Source of the DNA: JBGSMF01 sp964651475 | GTDB lineage: Bacteria; Chloroflexota; Anaerolineae; Fen-1058 | Direction of reading: 5' to 3' | Length of the DNA stretch: 6,218 nt | NCBI GenBank assembly: GCA_964651475.1 | Contig: CAZYXV010000079.1 | Coordinates: 1 to 6,218 of the forward strand | Shown here: piece by piece, positions 1 through 5,977 of the stretch | Layout: each line of letters starts with the position of its first letter | Numbering within the stretch: position 1 is the first letter of the stretch | Translations under genes and position numbers: made by a program | Notes under the pieces: generated by a model | The model's database searches: none | The model's input: only the letters and a program-made list of their open reading frames with translations | Told to the model about the DNA's origin: nothing

Positions 1-614
1 TCTACATCCCACTCCAGGTCGTGTTTAACAAGTTCACGGGTGGGCGTTTCCAGCGCGACCGTGTGAACCTGATCTACGTGTCAGCCGAAAGCAAAGACAC
101 CATGAGCAGCGTGATGTCGCAGGTGACGGCCTTGCTCATCCAGCGTCACGAGACGACCGCAGACTCGCCCGGCTTTAGCCTGACCACCCAGGATAATATC
201 ATCAATGCCCGGGCGTCAACCACCGAAACGTTCCGCAACTTGCTGGCCTGGGTGGCGGCGGTCTCGCTGGTAGTGGGCGGCATCGGCATTATGAACATTA
301 TGCTGGTCAGCGTCACCGAGCGCACGCGCGAAATCGGCCTGCGGCAGGCGTTGGGCGCGCGCCCGCGCGACGTGCAGCTCCAGTTTTTGCTGGAGGCCGT
401 GGCACTGAGTTTGATCGGCGGGCTGATGGGCGTCTTGGCCGGCGTGGGCGGTTCGTACTTGTTTAACGCGCTCGGCTCAATGCGCACGTCAATCGTGTGG
501 TCTTCGATCCCGCTGGCCTTTGGCGCGGCGGCGGCAGTGGGCATCTTTTTTGGTTTCTACCCGGCCACCAAGGCCGCGCAATTGGATCCTATCGTGGCGC
601 TGCGGCGAGAGTGA
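1..614 (+). CDS. MacB-type ABC transporter permease, C-terminal part (5' end outside window)
   Basis: This is the C-terminal half of a MacB/FtsX-family permease. The frame is open from base 3 (reading YIPLQVVFNKFTGG), so the GTG at 21 is internal and the true start lies upstream. The visible 203 residues hold the end of the extracytoplasmic MacB core domain (to about base 240), then the FtsX domain. That domain shows a membrane segment at about 243-311 with VVGGIGIMNIM (270-302), the cytoplasmic signature ERTREIGLRQALGA (318-359), a second segment at about 381-464, a third at about 501-563, and the family ending FGFYPATKAAQLDPIVALR. MacB permeases work with a cytoplasmic ATPase and a HlyD/MacA adaptor to export peptides, lipids or drugs by a mechanotransmission mechanism. 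The ATPase is not visible and may be a separate upstream gene or fused at the missing N-terminus. The substrate cannot be told. Family assignment is very secure. Confidence 0.95.
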   Translation, partial: YIPLQVVFNKFTGGRFQRDRVNLIYVSAESKDTMSSVMSQVTALLIQRHETTADSPGFSLTTQDNIINARASTTETFRNLLAWVAAVSLVVGGIGIMNIMLVSVTERTREIGLRQALGARPRDVQLQFLLEAVALSLIGGLMGVLAGVGGSYLFNALGSMRTSIVWSSIPLAFGAAAAVGIFFGFYPATKAAQLDPIVALRRE

Positions 615-617
615 TGC

Positions 618-659
618 ATTAATTGTTAACGATTAACGGTTAATTATTAACCATTAACA
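618..659. repeat. six tandem AT-rich heptamers, consensus RTTAAYN
   Basis: Directly after the permease stop the DNA reads as six head-to-tail 7-mers: ATTAATT, GTTAACG, ATTAACG, GTTAATT, ATTAACC, ATTAACA. The core TTAA is invariant at a strict 7-bp period. Within it lies a perfect palindrome at 638-652 (ggttaat-t-attaacc). Base composition is strikingly AT-rich next to GC-rich genes. It fills almost the whole spacer before the next ribosome binding site. No T-run follows the palindrome, so it is not a canonical terminator. It could be a short tandem repeat of the heptamer kind known in cyanobacteria, a protein-binding array or a promoter-region element. Confidence 0.85.
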
Positions 660-661
660 GT

Positions 662-666
662 GAGGT
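662..666 (+). promoter_or_regulatory. ribosome binding site GAGGT, bears on start choice
   Basis: GAGGT at 662-666 is the Shine-Dalgarno for the small lipoprotein gene. It is only 2 bases from the ATG at 669 but 5 bases from the second ATG at 672, so the start at 672 (one residue shorter) has the more usual spacing. Confidence 0.6.
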
Positions 667-668
667 AA

Positions 669-1376
669 ATGATGACGAACAAGTTTTGGTTTGGAGTGAT
701 TGCGCTTGTCACAGTACTGGTTCTGGTTGGATGTAATGGCGGGCAGGCGTCGCCGACGGCGCAAGGGGCAAGCGCCTATACCAGCCAGGTTCTCATCACA
801 TCTTATCAGGGCGCGTTGAGCGCAGCGGACCAGTTGATGATGGGAACGCTTCGCCTGGAGGATACGGAGCAGGCTGTTACAACCGAGCAAGCCAAAGCAT
901 TGCTCCCATTGTGGCAGGCGCTCCAGAGCAGCGCGCTCAAGGCAGAAGTTGAACGGAAAGCCGCGTACGCTCAGATCGAAGCGGCCATGACCCCGGCTCA
1001 GTTGCAAGCCATTGCCGCCATGCAGCTTACCCAGGATGACTTGCAGGATGCGCCTCCGGGCGGCGGCCAGTTTGGCAATCCGGGCGGCGGCCAGCGTCCC
1101 ACAGGTCAGCCCGGCGGCTCGCCTGGTGAATTTGGCGGTGGGCAACCTGGCGCGATGAGCGACGAACAGCGGCAAGCGTTCCGCGCCACCGCCCAGGCCG
1201 GCGGCATGCCCGGCGGCAGCAGAGGCGCTGGCGGCGCCAGGGCGACTGGCGGGGGATCAGGGCAAAATAGCTTTATGCTCAATATGCTTATCAGGCTGCT
1301 GCGCCAGCGGGCCGGGCTGGAACCAGCCCCAGACCGCAGCGCCACTCGCGCGCCCGCTCTTACGCCCAATCCGTGA
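669..1376 (+). CDS. small lipoprotein with helical domain and Gly/Pro-rich tail, transporter-associated
   Basis: A secreted lipoprotein of 235 residues. The signal peptide has a short positive start (TNK), a hydrophobic core and lipobox LVGC with acceptor Cys22. Residues about 35-125 are predicted helical: a stretch starting YTSQVLITSYQGALSAADQL, then RLEDTEQAVT, EQAKALLPLWQALQ and MTPAQLQAIAAMQLTQDD. Residues about 129-197 are low complexity, rich in Gly, Pro and Gln (GGGQ three times). A final amphipathic helix NSFMLNMLIRLLRQRAG (200-216) precedes a Pro/Ala-rich end. From memory, lipoproteins with the same LEDT / LLPLW / MTPxQ plan and a similar terminal helix are common in Chloroflexota beside MacA/MacB-like export genes; no function is established. 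The MTPAQLQAI segment recalls the LTxxQ motif of Spy/CpxP-type periplasmic proteins, but the similarity is short. It follows the permease gene by 54 bp and precedes the next gene by 16 bp. ATG 672 is an equally good start. A role as an accessory or sensor of the exporter is inference. Confidence 0.85.
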   Translation: MMTNKFWFGVIALVTVLVLVGCNGGQASPTAQGASAYTSQVLITSYQGALSAADQLMMGTLRLEDTEQAVTTEQAKALLPLWQALQSSALKAEVERKAAYAQIEAAMTPAQLQAIAAMQLTQDDLQDAPPGGGQFGNPGGGQRPTGQPGGSPGEFGGGQPGAMSDEQRQAFRATAQAGGMPGGSRGAGGARATGGGSGQNSFMLNMLIRLLRQRAGLEPAPDRSATRAPALTPNP

Positions 1377-1392
1377 CAGGTCTGGCTTTACG

Positions 1393-3225
1393 ATGAGCTT
1401 ACCGCGGATCCAAAACTGGCATATCGTCTTATTAGGCGCGTGCATTGTTTTGGCCGTGCTGCTTTCGGCTTGCATCGTTCAGCCTCAGCCAACGCCGATA
1501 GTTCAAGCATCGGCCACGCCCAGTTCGACTGCGACAGCAACGGCGAGCGCCACCCCCACTTCTACGCCAACTCCAACACCTACGCCAACCGCGCCGCCTG
1601 CCAGCGTCTTGGGCGATTTGCGCCAGCCGCTCTTGAGCACGCCAGCGCCCCGACGCGGCGCGCCGTGCGGCGTCGTAGACTTGCTCGATTTCCCCCTGAA
1701 TCCGCCCGATGCGCTTAACGCGCGGGGCGGCACCGACTATGGAGTATATCGCGAACGATTCAATGGCATCCACGCAGGCGAAGATTGGGGCATTGGCGGC
1801 GGGAGTTTGGGGCGGCCGGTCTACAGCATCGGGCACGGCCAGGTAACCTATGCCGAGCCGCGCGGCTGGGGCGTTGACATCGGAACGGTGATTATCCGCC
1901 ACGTCTTTTCCGATAGCACCACGATTCTTTCTTTCTACGGTCACCTCGACCCGCCCAGCGTCGAACTGCGCGCTGGCAATTGCGTGGCGCGCGGCGATTT
2001 GATAGGCCGGATCGGCAAACCATCCACCCCGCCGCACCTGCATTTTGAGATTCGGTCCCACATGCCAGCCATGCCAGGACCAGGCTATTGGTCGGTTGAT
2101 CCCAGCCTGGCTGGCTGGAAGCCGCCCTCGCAGTTTATTTGGAACAATCGCATGGCGGCCCTGCCCGGCGTGGCGTGGATATGGTCCTTCACGCCTGACT
2201 TTAAGCAGAGCCTGGGAATACTGAACGGCGATACATTCGTGGCGGCGGATGACGAGCAGTTGGTGGGCATCGCGCTGGCCGATGGGCAATTGGGGTGGAG
2301 CCTGCCCATCACCGACATCCAGACCAGCGCCGCGCTAATCAATGCCGACCATACCCTCATCTATACCTGCGATCAACGCGGTCGGGTTGGAGCTTTCGCA
2401 CCGCCCGAACCTGCCCCCGGCAAGTCATTGCCTTCTCCGGCTAAACTTTGGCAACTCAAGCTGGACGCCGTCGGCATACCGGCCCTTGTGCCGCTGCCGG
2501 ACGGCGGCGTGGCCGTGTACATGTATGGACGCTTGTTCGGCGTGTCGCGCAATGGCAAGCTGCTTTGGAAGTTGAATTCAATCCCCTCGCCGTTTGAATG
2601 GACCCTGGCCGGCGACCGCTTGATTCTGACAGGCTCGAATACAAAGTCGCCCATCTGGGTCATTGATCGCACCGAGCCAATGACGTGGACAGCGCAAATC
2701 AGCGGCAAGCCGGTGGTCGCTGGCGACCAGTTTTTTATCTACGGGCAAGAAGGCATATACCATCTGAACCCCGAAACGCGCTCGCCCGAATTGTTGTACG
2801 TGTTGCCCCGGGCCTGGCCAGAGTTGGGCGACATGATCGCCTTGCCCGATGGGGGTCTGCTGGTGGCGCATATGGAACAATCTGACCAACGGCTGATCGC
2901 ATTGAACGCAGATGGCAGCCTGCGCTGGCAGCGCTCGTATGCCCACGCTGTGCGCGGCAAGCCGCACTTGCTGGCAGTCGGCAACCGCGTCTACGTGGCG
3001 CTGCAAGAAGCTTTTACTTATTCGAATATAGTTGAGGTTCTTGGGTTGGACGTGGACACAACCGGGCTGACGCGGATTTTCCGCGGCGGCACACGCAATG
3101 CGATAACGGGGGATGCAGAGGTATGGGCGCTTGGAGATGATCGCTTGCTGATCAATGTTGCCAACAGCAGCCTGGTTGCGCTCGATGCCCGGCTGGCGCT
3201 CGAAGCTTCTGCGGTAACGAGATAG
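1393..3225 (+). CDS. lipoprotein with M23 (LytM-type) metallopeptidase domain and C-terminal beta-propeller-like region
   Basis: A 610-residue surface lipoprotein. The N-terminus has a hydrophobic signal and lipobox LLSAC (Cys27), followed by a Ser/Thr/Pro/Ala linker (about 39-71). The M23 domain spans about 115-225 with all expected residues: HAGED (His127, Asp131), YGHLD (His184) and HLHFEIR (His215, His217). These form the zinc site and catalytic histidines of LytM/lysostaphin-type endopeptidases, which cut peptidoglycan cross-links, so the domain looks active. Residues about 250-610 carry repeated strand-rich units such as LVGIALADGQLGW, LFGVSRNGKLLWKL, LIALNADGSLRWQR and SLVALDARLAL. They resemble PQQ/quinoprotein-type propeller blades, although the PQQ-site residues are not evident. 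The propeller probably binds a partner or wall component. The gene lies 16 bp after the small lipoprotein gene, with only a weak Shine-Dalgarno (cagg, about 12 bases upstream), so translation may be coupled. Cys92 and Cys197 could form a disulfide. The start at 1393 is supported by the signal peptide directly after it. Confidence 0.9.
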   Translation: MSLPRIQNWHIVLLGACIVLAVLLSACIVQPQPTPIVQASATPSSTATATASATPTSTPTPTPTPTAPPASVLGDLRQPLLSTPAPRRGAPCGVVDLLDFPLNPPDALNARGGTDYGVYRERFNGIHAGEDWGIGGGSLGRPVYSIGHGQVTYAEPRGWGVDIGTVIIRHVFSDSTTILSFYGHLDPPSVELRAGNCVARGDLIGRIGKPSTPPHLHFEIRSHMPAMPGPGYWSVDPSLAGWKPPSQFIWNNRMAALPGVAWIWSFTPDFKQSLGILNGDTFVAADDEQLVGIALADGQLGWSLPITDIQTSAALINADHTLIYTCDQRGRVGAFAPPEPAPGKSLPSPAKLWQLKLDAVGIPALVPLPDGGVAVYMYGRLFGVSRNGKLLWKLNSIPSPFEWTLAGDRLILTGSNTKSPIWVIDRTEPMTWTAQISGKPVVAGDQFFIYGQEGIYHLNPETRSPELLYVLPRAWPELGDMIALPDGGLLVAHMEQSDQRLIALNADGSLRWQRSYAHAVRGKPHLLAVGNRVYVALQEAFTYSNIVEVLGLDVDTTGLTRIFRGGTRNAITGDAEVWALGDDRLLINVANSSLVALDARLALEASAVTR

Positions 3226-3247
3226 GGCATTATTTATCAAGATATAG

Positions 3248-3253
3248 TATAAT
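3248..3253 (+). promoter_or_regulatory. -10 box TATAAT of a likely promoter for the 711-aa gene
   Basis: A perfect TATAAT lies 32 bases upstream of the start codon, in an AT-rich spacer that begins right after the preceding stop. At the expected -35 distance (about 3225-3232) I see only gggcatta, a poor match, and there is no TGn extension. Transcription would start near 3260, giving a leader of about 25 bases. This suggests the membrane fusion gene is transcribed on its own. Confidence 0.5.
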
Positions 3254-3271
3254 CCTTTCCATCTTGACCCT

Positions 3272-3279
3272 GGGGTGAT
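3272..3279 (+). promoter_or_regulatory. strong Shine-Dalgarno GGGGTGAT
   Basis: GGGGTGAT matches the anti-Shine-Dalgarno complement GGAGGTGAT at all but one position and ends 5 bases before ATG 3285. It is the best ribosome binding site in the left half of the window and fixes the start of the 711-aa protein. Confidence 0.7.
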
Positions 3280-3284
3280 AAACA

Positions 3285-5420
3285 ATGCCATATCTCTATG
3301 CTTTCAGCGTCCTTCTTTCTGCCTTTCTGCTCTTTCAGATCCAACCCATGATTGGCAAGTACATTTTGCCCTGGTTTGGCGGGACGCCGACAGTATGGTC
3401 CACGGTTCTGCTTTTTTTCCAGGCTCTCTTGACCGGCGGCTATGCTTATGCTTACTGGCTGCTTGGACGATTGCGCGACCGGCTACAGGGGATAGTGCAT
3501 CTGATCGCACTAGGCATCTCGCTGGGCGTGCTGCTGGTGACGGCGCTGACGTGGCCTTCACCCCTCACCCCCGACGCCAGTTGGCGGCCGCAGGGCAGCA
3601 ATCTGCCCATCTGGGAAATCTTTCAAGTCCTGGCCGTGTCTGCCAGCATCCCTTACTTTTTGCTTTCGTCCAATAGCACGCTGATGCAGGCCTGGTTCAA
3701 TCGCGACTCTCAAGGGCGAACCCCTTATCGTTTGTATGCCTTGTCCAACACCGGCTCGCTGTTGGCCCTGATCAGCTATTCCATCCTCTTTGAGCCAACC
3801 TTGACCCTGCGGGCGCAAGCTTATCTCTGGTCGGCTGGCTATGTTGTCTTTGCGATTGGCGCGGCCTATCTGGCGCTGAGGACCTGCCGCCGGACACCAG
3901 CCGAGGATGTGCATAAAGACGGCCAGCCCGGTGAGGATAAACGCCCCGGTATCGGTGTGCACGCCTTGTGGATTGGATTGGCGGCCTGCGCTTCGGGGCT
4001 GCTGATTTCTGTGACCAGCCAGGTCACGCAAGAAGTCGCCGTCATACCCTTTTTGTGGATTCTGCCCCTGACGATTTACTTGCTGACCTTTATTCTGGCC
4101 TTCTCGGGTGGGCGCTGGTATTCCCGCTGGCCCTACCTGATGGCTTTTATTATCCTCAGCCTCATCAGCGTCTGGATGCTCGTCAAGTGGCCTCCATTCA
4201 GCATCACAACCCAACTCGTCGTTTACGCGCTGCTCTTGTTCGTCTGCTGCATGATCTGCCACGCCGAGTTGTTCAAGCTGCGCCCTCATCCGCGCTTTTT
4301 ACCTTCGTTCTACCTGATGGTTGCCGTGGGAGGCGCGGTGGGTGGGATCTATGTGAACCTGTTCGCGCCTTTAATGTTCTCGAGCGGTCTGTGGGAATTG
4401 CAATGGGGCGTCATCGCGTGCGGTGTATTACTTGCCATCGTCGCGCAATTTGAGCGCACGCCGCCGCAGCGCGAAAGACGCAAGCGCTATCGGGAGGAAA
4501 AGCCGAGGCAATGGAGTGTCAAACCGGCCGTCATCGTTTCGTCTGTCGCCGCCCTGCTGCTAAGCGTCTTTACCATCCTGATCATGCAGGCTATTTCGTC
4601 AGACACGCTGCTGGCCACGCGAAATTTTTACGGTGTGCTGCGAGTGTGGGAGATTAACACCGAGCAACCCAAGCTGCGCGCCTACCAGCTCACGCACGGC
4701 AAGACAGTGCACGGCTTTCAATTCGAGGCCGACGAACTGCGCGGCCTGCCGACGACGTTCTACGCAGAGAGCAGCGGGGTTGGGCTGTCCATCTTGAATC
4801 ATCCGGCCCGCCCCGACAAGTTGCGGATCGGCGCTTTGGGGCTGGGGGTCGGCGTCATAGCCAGCTATGGGCAAGCGGGGGACGTTTTTCGCTTCTACGA
4901 AATCAATCCCGACGTCACTCGAATTGCCCAGGGAGAGAGCGGCTATTTCTCTTTTCTCAAGGATTCGCAGGCCGAGATTCACGTCATCCCCGGCGACGCG
5001 CGCGTCTCGCTCGAACGCGAGCTGGCAAGCCAAGGCTCTCAGAAGTTTGACATATTGGTGTTGGACACTTTTAATGGCGATGCCATGCCGCTCCACCTGC
5101 TCACTAGGGAAGCTTTCGAGATCTATCTGAAACACCTCAAGCAAGACGGAATCATTGCCATAAACGTATCCAACCGCTACTTTAACCTTCACCTGGAAGT
5201 ATATCGGCTGGCCGATGAACTTGGTCTGGGAACTGCCCTGATCGAAGATGAGGGGGACAGCATCCAGAGCTACGACTCGGTCTGGATGCTGCTGACGCGC
5301 GAGCCGGATTTCCTAAAGCAGCCGGCCATCGCTCAACGCAGCGCCCAACGCCCGGCCATCCCCCCAGGTTTGCGCGTATGGACCGACGATTATAGCAACC
5401 TGCTGCAAATTCTCAAGTAG
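3285..5420 (+). CDS. multi-pass membrane protein fused to a spermidine-synthase-like domain
   Basis: This 711-residue protein matches the architecture annotated as fused MFS/spermidine synthase. The N-terminal two thirds hold about 13 hydrophobic segments (near 4-24, 37-60, 69-90, 110-128, 154-170, 178-198, 226-247, 252-274, 283-301, 308-327, 340-365, 372-388, 414-436), beginning with the family hallmark LLFQIQPMIGKYILPWFGG. A charged loop (200-224) and a basic loop (about 390-410) probably face the cytoplasm. Residues about 446-710 form the synthase-like Rossmann domain: RNFYGVLRV (446-454), LTHGKTVHGFQ (469-479), glycine loop GALGLGVG (516-523), ribose-binding acidic residue in YEINPD (Glu539), PGDAR (Asp571), LDTFNGDAMP (Asp594, Asp599) and the ending WTDDYSNLLQIL (699-710). 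The aminopropyltransferase motif GGGDG is replaced by GLGVG, so its Asp is lost. The fold should bind SAM or a related nucleoside, but the reaction and substrate are unknown; methyl or aminopropyl transfer coupled to a membrane step are possibilities. It stands alone behind its own promoter-like box. Confidence 0.9.
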   Translation: MPYLYAFSVLLSAFLLFQIQPMIGKYILPWFGGTPTVWSTVLLFFQALLTGGYAYAYWLLGRLRDRLQGIVHLIALGISLGVLLVTALTWPSPLTPDASWRPQGSNLPIWEIFQVLAVSASIPYFLLSSNSTLMQAWFNRDSQGRTPYRLYALSNTGSLLALISYSILFEPTLTLRAQAYLWSAGYVVFAIGAAYLALRTCRRTPAEDVHKDGQPGEDKRPGIGVHALWIGLAACASGLLISVTSQVTQEVAVIPFLWILPLTIYLLTFILAFSGGRWYSRWPYLMAFIILSLISVWMLVKWPPFSITTQLVVYALLLFVCCMICHAELFKLRPHPRFLPSFYLMVAVGGAVGGIYVNLFAPLMFSSGLWELQWGVIACGVLLAIVAQFERTPPQRERRKRYREEKPRQWSVKPAVIVSSVAALLLSVFTILIMQAISSDTLLATRNFYGVLRVWEINTEQPKLRAYQLTHGKTVHGFQFEADELRGLPTTFYAESSGVGLSILNHPARPDKLRIGALGLGVGVIASYGQAGDVFRFYEINPDVTRIAQGESGYFSFLKDSQAEIHVIPGDARVSLERELASQGSQKFDILVLDTFNGDAMPLHLLTREAFEIYLKHLKQDGIIAINVSNRYFNLHLEVYRLADELGLGTALIEDEGDSIQSYDSVWMLLTREPDFLKQPAIAQRSAQRPAIPPGLRVWTDDYSNLLQILK

Positions 5421-5425
5421 ACGAC

Positions 5426-5662
5426 GTGAACTGCGTTCTCCACCAAGAACGATACACGCTGCACCAGATTTCGTCGGAACGGTCTCTGGCCGGCTGGCTG
5501 GCGCTTAACCTGTTGGTCCTGCTGGCAGGCTGGATAGTTATTTTCGTCGGCCTGACGCGACTCACCTGGATTCCGCAAGTATCATCTCAAAATGTAGGGG
5601 CGACTCTTGCGGTCGCCCATATGAGGGCAGGGGCAAGCCCTGCCACTACCCCGGATTATTGA
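5426..5662 (+). CDS. doubtful small membrane ORF ending inside a repeat
   Basis: A 78-codon frame from GTG 5426, five bases after the membrane-synthase stop. It encodes a polar start, one strong membrane segment (LAGWLALNLLVLLAGWIVIF, about residues 21-40) and a tail. From about residue 57 on (VGATLAVAHMRAGASP) the tail is simply the translation of the palindromic repeat at 5594-5652, a peptide I recognise as a recurrent artefact of such repeats. No Shine-Dalgarno is visible before the GTG. It may be a real one-pass peptide whose end was replaced by a repeat insertion, a remnant of a larger gene, or non-coding. I do not recognise the membrane part. Confidence 0.25.
   Translation: MNCVLHQERYTLHQISSERSLAGWLALNLLVLLAGWIVIFVGLTRLTWIPQVSSQNVGATLAVAHMRAGASPATTPDY
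5594..5652. repeat. double-hairpin GC-rich palindromic element (REP-like)
   Basis: Two perfect 7-bp hairpins sit side by side: GGGCGAC (5598-5604) with GTCGCCC (5612-5618), and GGCAGGG (5626-5632) with CCCTGCC (5638-5644). The block starts gtagggg and ends ctacccc. Units of the form GTAGGGGCGACC...GGTCGCCC...GGCAGGGGCAAGCCCTGCC are familiar as dispersed repeats in Chloroflexota and other bacterial genomes. Likely a REP/MITE-like element; function unknown. Confidence 0.75.
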
Positions 5663-5712
5663 GAAGATACATCCGCAATAACCCATCGCCCCTGGCTTTC
5701 CAGTGGGCATCA

Positions 5713-5761
5713 CCCTTGCGAAGGTTCAGCCGATGCAAAGCGTCGGACACCTTTGCAAGGG
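5713..5761. repeat. long nested hairpin element
   Basis: The outer arms 5713-5725 and 5749-5761 pair over 13 bp with one G-T wobble (cccttgcgaaggt with acctttgcaaggg). Inside, ccgatg (5730-5735) pairs with cgtcgg (5741-5746) over 6 bp with one wobble and a 5-base loop. A further small inverted repeat, ggggttgtcccc (5759-5770), overlaps the right arm. No T-run follows, so this looks like a dispersed palindromic repeat rather than a terminator. Confidence 0.7.
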
Positions 5762-5808
5762 GTTGTCCCCTTTAGGCATGCCGAGCCCCCTTTAGAGTGC
5801 GTCCAAGC

Positions 5809-5897
5809 GTCATTGCGAACCGCCAAGGGCGGCAAAGCAATCTCACCTGCTGCAAAACTGAGATTGCTTCGTCGGCCTACGGCCTCCTCGCAATGAC
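5809..5897. repeat. cloverleaf-shaped palindromic repeat
   Basis: The outer arms GTCATTGCGA (5809-5818) and TCGCAATGAC (5888-5897) are perfect 10-bp complements. The inner arms AAGCAATCTCA (5835-5845) and TGAGATTGCTT (5859-5869) are perfect over 11 bp around a 13-base loop. Between outer and inner arms on each side lies a small hairpin: ccgcc-aag-ggcgg (5820-5832) on the left and ggcc-tac-ggcc (5874-5884) on the right. The folded form is a four-way cloverleaf. The arms match a widespread repeat seen between bacterial genes (CGTCATTGCGA...GCAATCT). It lacks every tRNA consensus feature. Confidence 0.85.
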
Positions 5898-5899
5898 AG

Positions 5900-5977
5900 T
5901 TGTTGGATTTAAAGACACTCGCTTTGGCATCCTGAGCGCAGTCGAAGGATGCTCTCGCCCTGGCCAAATCCAAACAA
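5900..5977. repeat. inverted-repeat element enclosing a GCATCCT/AGGATGC hairpin
   Basis: The outer arms ttgttggattt (5900-5910) and aaatccaaacaa (5966-5977) are complementary apart from one extra base. Inside, gcatcct (5927-5933) pairs with aggatgc (5946-5952); the core catcctgagcgcagtcgaaggatg is a commonly dispersed repeat. A second perfect 10-bp pairing, tttaaagaca (5908-5917) with tgtctttaaa (5978-5987), overlaps the left arm and competes with the outer stem. It begins two bases after the cloverleaf element. Confidence 0.65.

Noticed and set aside
638..652. Rho-independent terminator after the permease
   Set aside because: The palindrome is AT-rich with no following T-run and is explained by the heptamer repeat.
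654..1175. Minus-strand frame of 173 codons opposite the small lipoprotein
   Set aside because: Arg-rich composition, no ribosome binding site, and the plus strand has a clear signal peptide and lipobox.
1432..2289. Long minus-strand open frame of 285 codons opposite the M23 lipoprotein gene
   Set aside because: It is a shadow in GC-rich DNA: Arg/Ala-rich, no recognisable domain or signal, and the plus strand carries complete M23 motifs across the same bases.
3558..4289. Minus-strand frame of 243 codons opposite the membrane domain of the 711-aa gene
   Set aside because: Its Gln/Arg/Gly-rich translation is what antisense of hydrophobic codons gives; no start signal or family resemblance.
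4599..5192. Minus-strand frame of 197 codons opposite the synthase-like domain
   Set aside because: The plus-strand frame holds ordered conserved motifs; the antisense product has none.
5809..5897. tRNA or tmRNA-like gene suggested by the cloverleaf
   Set aside because: Stem lengths do not fit, there is no T-loop, anticodon arm or acceptor consensus, and the arms match a dispersed intergenic repeat.
5710..5973. Minus-strand 87-codon frame with peptides such as NNCHCEEAVGRRSN and SFDCAQDA, and the overlapping plus frame 5797-6006
   Set aside because: Both are translations of the palindromic repeats; these peptides recur as artefacts wherever the repeats occur.
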